Notes under the pieces: generated by a model | Databases searched by the model: none | Told to the model about the DNA's origin: nothing | What the model saw: the letters and a program-made list of their open reading frames with translations, nothing else | Origin: Paenibacillus terricola | Lineage (GTDB): Bacteria; Bacillota; Bacilli; Paenibacillales; Paenibacillaceae | DNA length: 64,000 nucleotides | Direction of reading: 5' to 3' | Assembly: GCF_014779765.1 (NCBI RefSeq) | Contig: NZ_JACXZA010000001.1 | Span: 1-64,000 of the forward strand | In this document: one piece after another, positions 17,428-26,619 of the stretch | How the letters are laid out: each line of letters starts with the position of its first letter | Numbering within the stretch: position 1 is the stretch's first letter | Made by a program: the position numbers and the translations under genes

Positions 17428-18984
17428 ATGACGACTACTGTAAAATTGGAGCAACAAGCCGCCGAAGGTGCGGTCTTCTACCTGTTCGGCGCAACAGGAG
17501 ACCTTGCGAAGCGCAAGCTGTTCCCGGCGCTGTTCAGCTTATATAAAGAAGGCAAGCTTGCAGAGAACTTTGCTGTTGTCGGTCTTGCCCGTCGTCCTCG
17601 TACGGACGATCAATTCCGCTCGGATTTATATGAGTCCATCGTTGAGTTCTGCCGTTATAAAGCAGACGATACAGCGCTCTGGAACCAATTCGCTGAGCAC
17701 TTCACCTACATGTCGCTCGATATCAACAATGTGGACGGATTCCGCGAGCTGAACAAGCGTTCGCTCGAGCTGGACCAGAAATTCAATATTCCAGGCAATC
17801 GCCTGTTCTACCTGGCGCTTGCACCAGAACTGTTCGGACCTGTATCCTTCAATCTGCGCGATGGCGGACTGCTGGAGTCGAGCGGCTGGAAACGCCTCGT
17901 AATCGAGAAGCCATTCGGTTACGACCTTGAAACGGCTCGCAAGCTGAACGGACAACTGAGCCAAGTGTTCAAGGAAGAAGAGATTTATCGCATCGACCAC
18001 TATCTCGGCAAAGAGATGGTTCAGAACATCGAAGCGATCCGCTTCGCGAACGCGTTCTTCGAGCCGCTCTGGAACAACAAGCATATTGCGAACGTTCAGA
18101 TCTCGCTTGCTGAGACGGTTGGCGTAGAAGATCGCGGCGGTTACTATGATAAGTCCGGCGCGCTTCGCGACATGATGCAGAACCATATGCTCCAGATGCT
18201 GACGATTATCGCTATGGAACCGCCTAGCCGTCTGCAGCCTGAAGATATTCGGGATGAGAAGGTTAAAGTACTTCGTTCGCTTCGTCCGTTCAAGAACGGC
18301 GAAGAGGTACGTGCGAATGTAGTACGCGGTCAATATTCCGAAGGTTCGTTCGGATCGAAAGCATTGACGGGCTACCGTCAAGAAGATTCCGTTAATCCGG
18401 AATCGGTAACGGAAACGTATTTCGGCGCTCGCGTCCACGTGGACAACTTCCGCTGGGCTGGCGTACCGTTCTACATCCGTACGGGCAAGCGCCTGCCGGT
18501 GAAGACCACGGAAGTCGTCATCGAATTCAAGAATGTTCCTGAGAACGTACTGTTCCGTGCGGGCGAACAAGTGAATCCGAACCTGCTCGTTATTCGCGTG
18601 AATCCGATGGAAGGCATCTACATCAAGTTCAACGCGAAGCGCCCAGGCTCCGACAATAACCTTCAACCCGTTGCGATGGAGTTCTGCCAATCGTGCCAGA
18701 TCGGCATCAACACGCCAGAAGCATATGAGCGCCTGATCTTTGATGCTGCACGCGGCGAATCGACGCGCTTCACGCGTTGGGACGAAGTATCGCAAGCATG
18801 GTCGTTCGTTGATGAAATCGCGAAGGCTTGGAAAGAAACGGATTCGGATCTTGCTTTCTATCCAGCTGGCTCGTGGGGACCAGAAGTAATGGACCAAATT
18901 CTTGCGCAAGATGGCTTCCACTGGTGGCCGGTTAATGGTCAAGATGAGGACAACGTGATCTGGATCTCGGGCAGCCGTAAGTAA
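17428..18984 (+). CDS. zwf: Glucose-6-phosphate 1-dehydrogenase
   Basis: A 518-residue cytosolic enzyme that oxidises glucose 6-phosphate to 6-phosphogluconolactone with NADP, the entry to the oxidative pentose phosphate pathway. The N-terminal dinucleotide-binding motif is FGATGDLAKRKLFPAL, and the substrate and catalytic motif RIDHYLGKE lies at about 189-197. EKPFG and the C-terminal substrate domain are intact. The length is slightly above the usual 490. ATG 17428 was chosen over ATG 17419, because AAGGGAAG at 17410-17417 is too close to the latter. It has its own promoter region and a terminator-like stem after it. Confidence 0.96.
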   Translation: MTTTVKLEQQAAEGAVFYLFGATGDLAKRKLFPALFSLYKEGKLAENFAVVGLARRPRTDDQFRSDLYESIVEFCRYKADDTALWNQFAEHFTYMSLDINNVDGFRELNKRSLELDQKFNIPGNRLFYLALAPELFGPVSFNLRDGGLLESSGWKRLVIEKPFGYDLETARKLNGQLSQVFKEEEIYRIDHYLGKEMVQNIEAIRFANAFFEPLWNNKHIANVQISLAETVGVEDRGGYYDKSGALRDMMQNHMLQMLTIIAMEPPSRLQPEDIRDEKVKVLRSLRPFKNGEEVRANVVRGQYSEGSFGSKALTGYRQEDSVNPESVTETYFGARVHVDNFRWAGVPFYIRTGKRLPVKTTEVVIEFKNVPENVLFRAGEQVNPNLLVIRVNPMEGIYIKFNAKRPGSDNNLQPVAMEFCQSCQIGINTPEAYERLIFDAARGESTRFTRWDEVSQAWSFVDEIAKAWKETDSDLAFYPAGSWGPEVMDQILAQDGFHWWPVNGQDEDNVIWISGSRK

Positions 18985-19004
18985 GTTATCATTCATCACA
19001 GCAT

Positions 19005-19034
19005 ACCTCTAAACGCGTTATCGATAGAGGTTTT
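19005..19034 (+). terminator. Terminator after zwf
   Basis: Stem ACCTCTA/TAGAGGT with a 13-base loop, followed by TTTTC, 20 bases past the zwf stop. Confidence 0.55.
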
Positions 19035-19056
19035 CTCATTAGCGTGGTCGTAATCC

Positions 19057-19091
19057 GGCCGGTCGACGAAGAAGTTTATCGTCGGCCGGCC
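19057..19091. other. Strong GC-rich inverted repeat upstream of the cyclase gene
   Basis: Arms 19057-19069 and 19079-19091 pair over 13 bases with a single G-T pair (GGCCGGTCGACGA with TCGTCGGCCGGCC) around a 9-base loop. No T run follows on either strand, so it is not a standard terminator. It lies 70 bases before the predicted start of the next gene. Confidence 0.5.
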
Positions 19092-19162
19092 TTCGGACTG
19101 TTTCAGAACAACATCATGTGCTGTCTGCAGAAGCGGCTGGCGGCTTGAGAGGACGACGAGAC

Positions 19163-19795
19163 TTGTTCAAAATTTATGATATATCGATGACCGTTCATGA
19201 AGGCATGCAGGTGTGGAATAATGAGAGCGGCAATCAGCCGATCGTAACGAACGTATCCAATTATGATGACGGCGAAGTATATGAGTCGCAGCTTACGATG
19301 AACCTTCATTGCGGGACGCATGTGGATGCGCCGCTGCATATGTTGAAGGACGGCGCTACGATTGAATCGCTCGGACTCGAAGAGCTCGTTGGCCAGGCCC
19401 GTGTGCTGGATTTGACGCATGTAACAGATTCCGTATCGCGTGCGGATCTGGAGCGCTTCGCCATTCAGAAGGGCGAATGGATCCTGCTCAAGACACGCAA
19501 TTCATTGAACGAAAGCATGACATTCGATAGTCAGTTCGTCTATGTGAATGAAGATGCAGCACGTTATTTGATCGAATGCGGCATTCGCGGCGTTGGCGTC
19601 GATGGACTGGGCATTGAGCGTTCCCAGCAGGAATACCCGACGCATCGGCAAATTTTCCGCAGCAACATCGTAATCGTAGAGGGGCTGCGATTGAAGCATA
19701 TTCACCCCGGCAATTATTTTCTCGTGGTCGCTCCGCTGAAGTTAACGGGCGTAGAAGCGGCACCGGCAAGGGCTATTCTGATCGGCGGCGTATAG
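19163..19795 (+). CDS. Cyclase-family metal-dependent hydrolase (kynurenine formamidase-like)
   Basis: A 210-residue protein of the cyclase/KynB family (PF04199). The metal-binding signature HCGTHVDAPLHM lies at about 50-61, and the family patterns IYDISMTVHEG (start) and GVGVDGLGIE (middle) are present. Members hydrolyse formylkynurenine or related amides, but many have unknown substrates, and nothing nearby points to tryptophan breakdown. The start is a TTG at 19163, matching the usual start of the family just before KIYDIS. A longer ATG reading from 19118 is possible. Release factor 3 follows after 79 bases. Confidence 0.75.
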   Translation: MFKIYDISMTVHEGMQVWNNESGNQPIVTNVSNYDDGEVYESQLTMNLHCGTHVDAPLHMLKDGATIESLGLEELVGQARVLDLTHVTDSVSRADLERFAIQKGEWILLKTRNSLNESMTFDSQFVYVNEDAARYLIECGIRGVGVDGLGIERSQQEYPTHRQIFRSNIVIVEGLRLKHIHPGNYFLVVAPLKLTGVEAAPARAILIGGV

Positions 19796-19874
19796 ACGGC
19801 TTGTGTCTAATGCCATTCGCTTGTTGATGCGCTGTCACGTGCATAGCCTATAGAAGAATCGAGAGGAAGTCATT

Positions 19875-21458
19875 ATGAGCGTATCGTTGAAGGATGAAAT
19901 CATACAAGAGGTCGAGAAGCGGCGCACATTCGCCATTATTGCGCACCCGGACGCCGGCAAAACGACGCTGACCGAGAAGCTGCTGCTGTTCGGCGGCGCC
20001 ATTCGTGAAGCGGGTTCCGTAAAAGCGCGCAAGGCAAGCCGCCATGCGACGTCGGACTGGATGGAGATCGAGAAACAGCGCGGTATCTCCGTTACGTCCT
20101 CGGTTATGCAGTTTGATTATAACGGGCATCGGATTAACATTCTGGACACGCCTGGTCACCAAGATTTCAGTGAAGACACATATCGGACATTGACTGCTGC
20201 CGACTGCGCCGTGATGCTTATTGACGTTGCGAAGGGCGTCGAGCCGCAGACGATTAAGCTGTTCCAAGTGTGCAGCCAGCGCGGCATTCCGATCTTCACG
20301 TTTATTAACAAGCTTGACCGCGAAGGAAAAAACCCATTCGATCTCATGGAGGAGCTGGAGCGCGTGCTTGGCATTCGTTCGGTTCCGATGAACTGGCCGA
20401 TCGGTATGGGGCGTGACCTATGCGGCGTCTATGATCGGATGAAAAATCAAGTTGAGCTGTTTAACGGCAAAGACCATTCGACGATTGAAGTCCGTAAGGT
20501 TGATGACTACAACGATTCAATCATCCGTGAGATGGCTGGCGATTTCTTAACCGATCAATTGATCGCTGATCTTGAATTGCTCGATGTTGCAGGCGATCAG
20601 TTCGATCTGGAGAAAGTAAGCCGCGGTGAACTGACGCCTGTCTTCTTCGGCAGCGCGGTCAACAACTTCGGCGTGCAGACATTCTTGGAGAATTTCTTGC
20701 AGCTCGCACCGAAGCCAACGCCACGTAAGAGCGAGGACGGCATCATCGAGCCAACTAGTGAGAAGTTCACGGGCTATGTGTTCAAAATTCAAGCGAACAT
20801 GAACCCGGCGCACCGCGACCGGATCGCATTCCTGCGTATCTGTTCCGGTCGTTTCGACCGCGGGATGTCCGTCAAGCATGTTCGTGCCGGCAAGGACATT
20901 AAGCTGTCCCAACCGCAGCAGTTCCTTGCGCAGGACCGCGACATTGTCGAGTCGGCATATCCGGGCGATATTATCGGTCTGTTTGACCCCGGTATCTTCC
21001 GCATTGGCGATTCCTTATCGCAGGGCGGTAACGTTGTGTTCAATGAGCTGCCAACATTCTCGCCGGAAATCTTCGCAAAGGTAACGATCAAGAATGCCCT
21101 TAAGCAAAAGCAGTACCAGAAGGGCATCGATCAGTTGACGGAGGAAGGTACGATTCAAGTATTCCGCACGATAAGCTTCGACGATACGATTCTCGGCGTT
21201 GTCGGTCAACTGCAGTTCGAGGTGTTCGAGTATCGGATGCGTGCCGAATATGGCGTTGAAGTTCAGCTTCAACGGATGACGTATCAGTTCGCACGCTGGA
21301 TCATCGATGACAACATCGACCCGTCGAAGTTCCGCATCAACTCGGCGCTCGTGAAAGACAAGAAGGACAACTATGTCGTCTTGTTCGAGAATGAGTATGC
21401 GATGCGTACGGCAATGGAGAAGAATCCGACGGCGAAGTTCCTGGATACGGCGCCTTAA
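19875..21458 (+). CDS. prfC: Peptide chain release factor 3
   Basis: A 527-residue translational GTPase that removes RF1/RF2 from ribosomes after termination. It has P-loop AHPDAGKTTLTEKLL near the N-terminus, RGISVTSS (switch I), DTPGHQDFSEDT (G3) and NKLDREGK (G4). The RF3-specific C-terminal domains are complete, with a length typical of the family. GAGGAAG lies upstream of the ATG. It is monocistronic, with a strong terminator after it. Confidence 0.96.
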   Translation: MSVSLKDEIIQEVEKRRTFAIIAHPDAGKTTLTEKLLLFGGAIREAGSVKARKASRHATSDWMEIEKQRGISVTSSVMQFDYNGHRINILDTPGHQDFSEDTYRTLTAADCAVMLIDVAKGVEPQTIKLFQVCSQRGIPIFTFINKLDREGKNPFDLMEELERVLGIRSVPMNWPIGMGRDLCGVYDRMKNQVELFNGKDHSTIEVRKVDDYNDSIIREMAGDFLTDQLIADLELLDVAGDQFDLEKVSRGELTPVFFGSAVNNFGVQTFLENFLQLAPKPTPRKSEDGIIEPTSEKFTGYVFKIQANMNPAHRDRIAFLRICSGRFDRGMSVKHVRAGKDIKLSQPQQFLAQDRDIVESAYPGDIIGLFDPGIFRIGDSLSQGGNVVFNELPTFSPEIFAKVTIKNALKQKQYQKGIDQLTEEGTIQVFRTISFDDTILGVVGQLQFEVFEYRMRAEYGVEVQLQRMTYQFARWIIDDNIDPSKFRINSALVKDKKDNYVVLFENEYAMRTAMEKNPTAKFLDTAP

Positions 21459-21482
21459 GTCGAGCCATTGAAGGCCCATATG

Positions 21483-21518
21483 AAGTCTGTCATCCGAATG
21501 GGATGACAGACTTTTTTT
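21483..21518 (+). terminator. Terminator of prfC
   Basis: The perfect 13-bp stem AAGTCTGTCATCC/GGATGACAGACTT with a 5-base loop runs into seven T. Confidence 0.93.
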
Positions 21519-21540
21519 GTTGAAAGTATCCTGAAGCAGG

Positions 21541-21590
21541 TTGACATGAAGACGTTCTCATGACAAAATGTACGCGTGTACATTTTTTTT
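21541..21590 (+). promoter_or_regulatory. Promoter and dyad before the LacI-type gene
   Basis: TTGACA at 21541-21546 is a consensus -35. A 17-base spacer leads to CAAAAT, a poor -10. Directly downstream, AATGTAC-GCGT-GTACATT (21567-21584) is a dyad with perfect 7-bp arms running into eight T. It could be the autoregulatory operator of the LacI protein or a small attenuator. Confidence 0.45.
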
Positions 21591-21626
21591 GAACAACCTC
21601 TATAAACAAGTAAAGGGAGTATCGCT

Positions 21627-22673
21627 TTGAGACAACAAGTGGCGAAGCTCGCCGGTGTGTCGGAGGCGACGGTGTCCCGTGTTCTTAATGGCGTAGGACC
21701 GGTGAAGGAAGCGACGAAGCAGCGCGTGCTCGCGGCCGCGGCAGAGCTTGGGTATGTACCGAATGCGCTTGCGCAGCAGTTCGCGCGGAAGAAGAGCGGC
21801 AACCTTGGCGTCGTACTGCCTCATATGGCGAAAGTATCCTTATTCTCGACTTATTATTTCTCGGAGATGCTGAGCGGGATCGGCTCGGAAGTACAAGCGT
21901 CCGGCAATGATCTATTGCTGCTGTTCCGAGAGGCGGATCAGCCGCGCAACTATGTGTCGCTGTTTCAGTCGCAGAAGATTGATGCGCTTATCGTCTTGGG
22001 GGCGAGAGAAATCCCGCAGGATCGTTCCGCATTGGAAGAATTGGCGCAGGACGGCTATCCGTTCTGTGTATTGAATCAGCGGTACGGCCCGCGAGGCGGA
22101 GAATCGCCATTCTTGACGGTTGATGCCGATCATTGGTCAGGCAGCCAAGAGGCAGTCCGCCATCTCATCGACATTGGGTGCAGCAAGATTGCGTTCATTA
22201 ATGGCCCTGAGCAGTACTCGAACAGTATTGACCGGCGCGAAGGTTACTTGAGCGTGCTAGCGCAGTCGGGTCTTCCGATTGAGCAGCGGTTGATGCTGAC
22301 GGGCAACTACAGCCGCAAGAGCGGTTATGAGCTTGCTAATGATCTTGCTGTACTTATTCAGTCAGGGCGGGCGGATTCGGTATTCGCTGCGAACGACCGG
22401 ATGGCGATTGGTGCGATGCAGGGATTGCGCGAGCATGGGCTGGAGGCTGGCCGGGACTACGCTATATGCGGCTATGATGATGCGGATGCGGCTCGAATGG
22501 CGAGCCCGCAGCTGACGAGCGTGGCGGTTCCTTTTCAAGAAATGGGAAGGAAGGCTGCTTCTCTGCTGCTGGGAGGCGATAACGCTGGTGTGGATGCATT
22601 GCGTTCCGCAGTACTGCCTGTGCAACTTGTTGCAAGAGAGTCGACAGGCGTGCGTCAACGTAGAAGCAAGTAG
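21627..22673 (+). CDS. LacI-family transcriptional regulator
   Basis: A 348-residue repressor. The DNA-binding helix-turn-helix and hinge are at the N-terminus (VAKLAGVSEATVSRVLNG, then YVPNALAQQFARKKS), followed by a periplasmic-binding-protein-like effector domain (NLGVVLPH, FCVLNQR, KIAFINGP, FAANDRMAIGAMQGL). The start is TTG with GGGAG 7 bases upstream. The first helix is slightly shorter than usual, without the common MTTIKD leader. It most likely controls the three sugar-metabolism genes downstream (22782-25788), although the 109-base gap leaves room for a separate promoter. Confidence 0.9.
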   Translation: MRQQVAKLAGVSEATVSRVLNGVGPVKEATKQRVLAAAAELGYVPNALAQQFARKKSGNLGVVLPHMAKVSLFSTYYFSEMLSGIGSEVQASGNDLLLLFREADQPRNYVSLFQSQKIDALIVLGAREIPQDRSALEELAQDGYPFCVLNQRYGPRGGESPFLTVDADHWSGSQEAVRHLIDIGCSKIAFINGPEQYSNSIDRREGYLSVLAQSGLPIEQRLMLTGNYSRKSGYELANDLAVLIQSGRADSVFAANDRMAIGAMQGLREHGLEAGRDYAICGYDDADAARMASPQLTSVAVPFQEMGRKAASLLLGGDNAGVDALRSAVLPVQLVARESTGVRQRRSK

Positions 22674-22781
22674 GTAATAAAAGGTAGCGGGACTGGACAG
22701 CAAGATTAACATAATGATTCGACATAAGCGTGGACAACGTAATGGGCTGCGGCCACAAATATTCGAATAGGGGCGATAGCA

Positions 22782-23948
22782 ATGGCATTGGATCAAGTAC
22801 GTGTAGGTATGGTCGGCTACAAATTTATGGGTAAAGCACACAGCAACGCATATCGGGCAGCACCGATGTTCTTCCCTAACATTACGAAACCGGTAATGAA
22901 GGCGATCTGCGGTCGCGACCCGCAGGGCGTAGAACAAGCAAGAAGTCAATTCGGCTGGGAATCAGTTGAGACCGATTGGCGTGAGCTTGTGAAGCGTGAC
23001 GATATTGATCTCGTTGATATTAACGCCCCAAGCGATGCACATAAAGAAATTGCGCTTGCTGCTGCAGCTGCAGGCAAGCATCTGTTCTGCGAGAAGCCGC
23101 TGGCGCTAACGCTTGCTGACTCGCGTGAGATGCTGGAAGCGGCGGAGAAAGCGGGCGTGAAGCATATGGTCGGCTTCAACTACCGTTTCGCTCCTGCAGT
23201 ACAGCTTGCGAAGAAGCTTATTGAAGAAGGCCGCCTTGGCCAAATTTATCACTTCCGCGCGTGGTTCCTGCAGGACTGGATTATCGATCCGTCGTTCCCG
23301 CTCGTATGGCGTTTGCAGAAGGAAATTGCGGGCTCCGGCTCGCACGGCGACCTTGGCGCACACTTGATTGATATGGCGCGCTTCCTTGTTGGCGAGTTCA
23401 GCGAAGTGATCGGCATGAGCGAGACGTTCGTTAAGCAGCGCCCGATGCCGTCCGCGATGACAGGTCTCAGCGCGAAGGGCGATGCGAATGCTCCGCTCGG
23501 CGACGTAACGGTGGACGATGCAACGTTGTTCATGACGCGGTTCGAGAACGGTGCGCTTGGCAGCTTCGAGGCGACGCGCTTCGCAGCTGGACACCGCTGC
23601 ACGAACTCGTTCGAAATTAACGGCAGCAAGGGCAGCGTGAAGTTCGATTTCGAACGTCTGAACGAGCTGCAGGTTTATTTTACAGACGATGCGCCTGATG
23701 TACAGGGCTTCCGCCGTGTGCTTGCAACGGATGCAGCGCACGCTTATATGGATGCTTGGTGGCCGGCAGGTCACACGATTGGCTATGAGCATACGTTCAC
23801 GCATGAGATAGTTGAGCTGATGCAGGCACTGTCGGAAGACCGTCAGCCTGTGCCGAACTTCGTAGATGGCGTCAAATGCCAAGAGGTGCTGGAAGCAGTC
23901 GATCGTTCGATCGAGCAGCGTCGCTGGGTATCAATCGAAGAGATGTAA
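22782..23948 (+). CDS. Gfo/Idh/MocA-family oxidoreductase
   Basis: A 388-residue NAD(P)-dependent sugar or inositol dehydrogenase-like enzyme. The Rossmann start is VRVGMVGYKFMGKAHSNAYR, followed by the family motif FCEKPLALT (catalytic Lys in EKP). GFNYRF and GSGSHGDLGAHLIDMARFLVG supply the active-site Asp/His pattern. It belongs with the ThuA-like protein and a second Gfo/Idh/MocA gene in the same direction. Such trios act on oxidised (keto) sugars, but the exact substrate is not visible. Confidence 0.88.
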   Translation: MALDQVRVGMVGYKFMGKAHSNAYRAAPMFFPNITKPVMKAICGRDPQGVEQARSQFGWESVETDWRELVKRDDIDLVDINAPSDAHKEIALAAAAAGKHLFCEKPLALTLADSREMLEAAEKAGVKHMVGFNYRFAPAVQLAKKLIEEGRLGQIYHFRAWFLQDWIIDPSFPLVWRLQKEIAGSGSHGDLGAHLIDMARFLVGEFSEVIGMSETFVKQRPMPSAMTGLSAKGDANAPLGDVTVDDATLFMTRFENGALGSFEATRFAAGHRCTNSFEINGSKGSVKFDFERLNELQVYFTDDAPDVQGFRRVLATDAAHAYMDAWWPAGHTIGYEHTFTHEIVELMQALSEDRQPVPNFVDGVKCQEVLEAVDRSIEQRRWVSIEEM

Positions 23949-24004
23949 AGCAGAGTGACTTTGAACTCCGTTCAAAGATCCTGATGTGAGGAGTAGACCA
24001 ACCA

Positions 24005-24640
24005 ATGAGAAAAGCACTGATCGTATGGGGCGGCTGGGACGGACATCAGCCGAAAGAAGTTGGCGAGATTTTCGCAGAGATGCTGCGCAAGGAATCATTC
24101 GAGGTTATCGTATCGGATACACTGGAAAGCTACGCGGACGAAGAGCTTATGCAATCTCTTGACCTGATCGTTCCAGTATGGACGATGGGCAAGATTGAGC
24201 AGCACCAACTGAAGCCGCTGCTTGCTGCGGTTGAGAATGGCTGCGGCATTGCCGGCTGTCACGGCGGTATGGGCGACTCGTTCCGCAACGAGGTCGAATA
24301 TCAGTTCATGGTTGGCGGCCAATGGGTAGCGCACCCTGGCAACGATGGCGTGGACTATACGGTCGAGATGTCCATTCCGGGCGATCCGTTGACGGAAGGT
24401 ATCGGCGACTTCGACGTATGCTCCGAGAAATATTACATGCATGTGGATCCTGCAGTCAAAGTGCACGCAACGACGAGTTTCGGTGATGTGAAGATGCCGG
24501 TCGTATGGACGAAGAAGTGGGGACAAGGCAATGTGTATTATAACTCGCTTGGTCACCAAGCGAACATTGTAGCAATGCCGCAGACGATGGAACTGATGCG
24601 CCGAGGCTTCCTATGGGCAGCACGTCCGGAACAAGGCTAA
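24005..24640 (+). CDS. ThuA-domain protein
   Basis: A 211-residue protein of the ThuA (trehalose utilisation) family, with a class I glutamine amidotransferase-like fold. The strand LIVWGGWDGHQP opens it, and GCGIAGCHGGMGD, FMVGGQWVAHPG, EKYYMHVDP and GQGNVYYNSLGH are family patterns. It sits between two Gfo/Idh/MocA dehydrogenases, 56 bases after the first and 62 before the second. In known systems ThuA proteins take part in 3-keto-sugar metabolism. GAGGAG lies before the ATG. Confidence 0.87.
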   Translation: MRKALIVWGGWDGHQPKEVGEIFAEMLRKESFEVIVSDTLESYADEELMQSLDLIVPVWTMGKIEQHQLKPLLAAVENGCGIAGCHGGMGDSFRNEVEYQFMVGGQWVAHPGNDGVDYTVEMSIPGDPLTEGIGDFDVCSEKYYMHVDPAVKVHATTSFGDVKMPVVWTKKWGQGNVYYNSLGHQANIVAMPQTMELMRRGFLWAARPEQG

Positions 24641-24702
24641 TCGTTAGAATTAGAATTGCTAGGGTCGTACGGGGCGTACGAGGAGAGAGGAGATCTTCTT
24701 AA

Positions 24703-25788
24703 ATGACACGATCACGAATAGGCATTATCGGTTGCGGCAATATTAGCGATATCTATCTTAAAAATTTAACGGCTTCCGATAAGGTTGAGGTCATCGCCGT
24801 TGCGGATGCAGACTTGTCCCGCGCTCAAATGCGGGCTGAACAGTATAGCCTGCCGCATGCCTACTCCGTCGAGGAGCTGCTGGCTGATCCGAACGTCGAT
24901 ATCGTCGTCAACTTGACGATACCGAAGGCGCATGCGGAGATTAGCTTGCGCGCGCTAGAAGCTGGCAAGCATGTATATGGCGAGAAGCCGCTAGCCGTAA
25001 CGCTTGAAGAAGGCGCTCGCGTACTCGAAGTTGCGAAGGCCAAAGGACTCCGGGTCGCATGTGCGCCAGAGACGTTCCTTGGCGGCGGCATTCAGTCGTG
25101 CCGCAAGCTGATTGACGATGGGGCGATCGGCACGCCTGTTGCAGCGACGGGATTCATGATGAGCGGCGGACATGAGAGCTGGCATCCGGACCCAGGCTTC
25201 TATTATGAGGTTGGCGGCGGACCGATGTTCGATATGGGACCTTACTACCTGACTGCATTCGTCACCCTTCTGGGCCCCATTCGTCGGGTTACGGGTTCTG
25301 CAGTCATTACGCATGAAGAACGCACGATCAAGAGCGAGCCGAAGCGCGGACAGAAGATTCGCGTAGAGACGCCGACGCATATTGCCGGTGTCATCGACTT
25401 CGCTTCCGGTGCAGTCGGCACACTTATTACAAGCTTCGATATTTCTGGTGGAGCAGGCCTGCCGCCGATTGAAATCTATGGTACGGCAGGAACGCTGCGC
25501 GTGCCGGATCCGAATAACTTCGGCGGAGAGATACAGCTGCGCAGAGCAGGCTCAAGAGAGTGGGAGACGATTCCGCTGACGCATGGGCTGACGGATAACA
25601 ATCGTGGTATTGGTGTCATTGACATGGCTGAAGCTATTGTCGAAGGTCGGCCGCACCGTGCGAATGGTGAAATGGCTTACCATGTGCTTGAAGCGATGCA
25701 CGGTTTCCATATTGCATCGGAGCAGGATCGTCATTATCAGATGGCGAGCTCTTGCGAACAGCCAGCCGCTATGAAAGAACAGGCGTAA
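24703..25788 (+). CDS. Gfo/Idh/MocA-family oxidoreductase (second)
   Basis: A 361-residue paralogue of the enzyme at 22782. It has Rossmann motif IGIIGCGNISDIYLKNL, YGEKPLAVTLEEG (catalytic Lys), and GGPMFDMGPYYLTAFV in the substrate domain. GAGGAG lies upstream of the ATG. It is the last gene of the LacI-linked group. Two dehydrogenases with a ThuA protein suggest oxidation of a sugar to a keto intermediate followed by reduction or rearrangement (inference). Confidence 0.88.
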   Translation: MTRSRIGIIGCGNISDIYLKNLTASDKVEVIAVADADLSRAQMRAEQYSLPHAYSVEELLADPNVDIVVNLTIPKAHAEISLRALEAGKHVYGEKPLAVTLEEGARVLEVAKAKGLRVACAPETFLGGGIQSCRKLIDDGAIGTPVAATGFMMSGGHESWHPDPGFYYEVGGGPMFDMGPYYLTAFVTLLGPIRRVTGSAVITHEERTIKSEPKRGQKIRVETPTHIAGVIDFASGAVGTLITSFDISGGAGLPPIEIYGTAGTLRVPDPNNFGGEIQLRRAGSREWETIPLTHGLTDNNRGIGVIDMAEAIVEGRPHRANGEMAYHVLEAMHGFHIASEQDRHYQMASSCEQPAAMKEQA

Positions 25789-25804
25789 ACACAGAGTTAA
25801 TTAG

Positions 25805-26026
25805 CTAACGTCTGCTGCCCGATCTAGGTCTATTCGTTCTACGGATCTCGAAGTCTTGCGTTTTATTTTGGGTTGTATCGGGCTGTGATGCTTTTTCTTT
25901 ACGTGCTTTGAGCAGTGCGTATAAGGCAAGTGCATCAGCAGCGAGAACTAGAACGGCAGCCCAGATTGCGATTTCTTCTGAAGACGGCTCATTATCAACA
26001 AGTTCAGTATCTTCAACCAGTGCCAT
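25805..26026 (-). CDS. Small single-span membrane protein of unknown function
   Basis: A 73-residue protein starting at ATG 26026, with AAGGGG upstream. A longer reading to 26119 lacks a ribosome binding site. The acidic N-terminus (ALVEDTELVDNEPSSEE) is followed by one membrane helix (AIWAAVLVLAADALALYALL) and a basic tail with many Arg/Lys. It is convergent with the upstream dehydrogenase, only 16 bases away. No family is recognised. Confidence 0.55.
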   Translation of the reverse strand: MALVEDTELVDNEPSSEEIAIWAAVLVLAADALALYALLKARKEKASQPDTTQNKTQDFEIRRTNRPRSGSRR

Positions 26027-26178
26027 TGGAATTACCCCTTCTCGTTGCTCAATACCGGATGATAGTAGCCTATGCGCGGGTATCCCGTTTCGCATGGGCG
26101 GTTGATGACTTTGCGTCATGACCGCATCCGGATGAGCTCGATGAAGGGGTAATTATTTGTTTCTAGTCCATTATTTCA

Positions 26179-26424
26179 TTAAGAATGTCCGAGGCCGGCC
26201 GCATCGCCCGAATCGCCGGCATTCAAGTGGCGATGTAGACTGCCAACCATGTTGGTCTGCTCAGTTGCCGAGCTGTCTTGCCAGATCATTTCGAACAATA
26301 CGCCGAGTCCAGGAAGAGCCTGTTCATTCGCTCCGATTGAATCTTGAATGATATCGCTAAGCTCCTCGTTCGATTTATCCTTAACACGCAAAATAATCGC
26401 CTGGCGCAAATCGATTGTATTCAA
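26179..26424 (-). CDS. sspI: Small acid-soluble spore protein SspI
   Basis: An 81-residue spore protein, recognised by LRQAIILRVKDKSNEELSDI followed by LPGLGVLFEMIWQ, which match Bacillus SspI. It would be made in the forespore under late sporulation sigma control. The start is TTG with GGGAGGT 7 bases upstream. The C-terminus is about ten residues longer than usual. It shows that the organism forms endospores. Confidence 0.88.
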   Translation of the reverse strand: MNTIDLRQAIILRVKDKSNEELSDIIQDSIGANEQALPGLGVLFEMIWQDSSATEQTNMVGSLHRHLNAGDSGDAAGLGHS

Positions 26425-26582
26425 GCAGCATACCTCCCATTGACGTTAGACGCGTATTCATTATGTCCTCCGCACGCACAATACACACGAGGGGACAAGT
26501 GGCAGAAGCACGTGAAGATTCAGGTGCAAGTTTAGAGCGCATGTCAGTCGAGGTGTTACGTAAGGAAACAAGCTCTTGTATA

Positions 26583-26591
26583 TGTTATAAT
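26583..26591 (+). promoter_or_regulatory. Extended -10 promoter of ktrA
   Basis: TGTTATAAT is a perfect TGnTATAAT extended -10 box, 29 bases before the chosen ATG. No good -35 is present, as is common with extended -10 promoters. Confidence 0.55.
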
Positions 26592-26619
26592 TGCTCAGAA
26601 CAAGACTGGGGGAATGGTT

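Noticed and set aside
17626..18999. A 457-codon leftward open frame
   Set aside because: Antisense of zwf, whose identity is certain.
25788..25815. GTTAATTAGCTAAC between convergent genes considered as a terminator
   Set aside because: The arms are only four bases long and AT-rich, with no T run.
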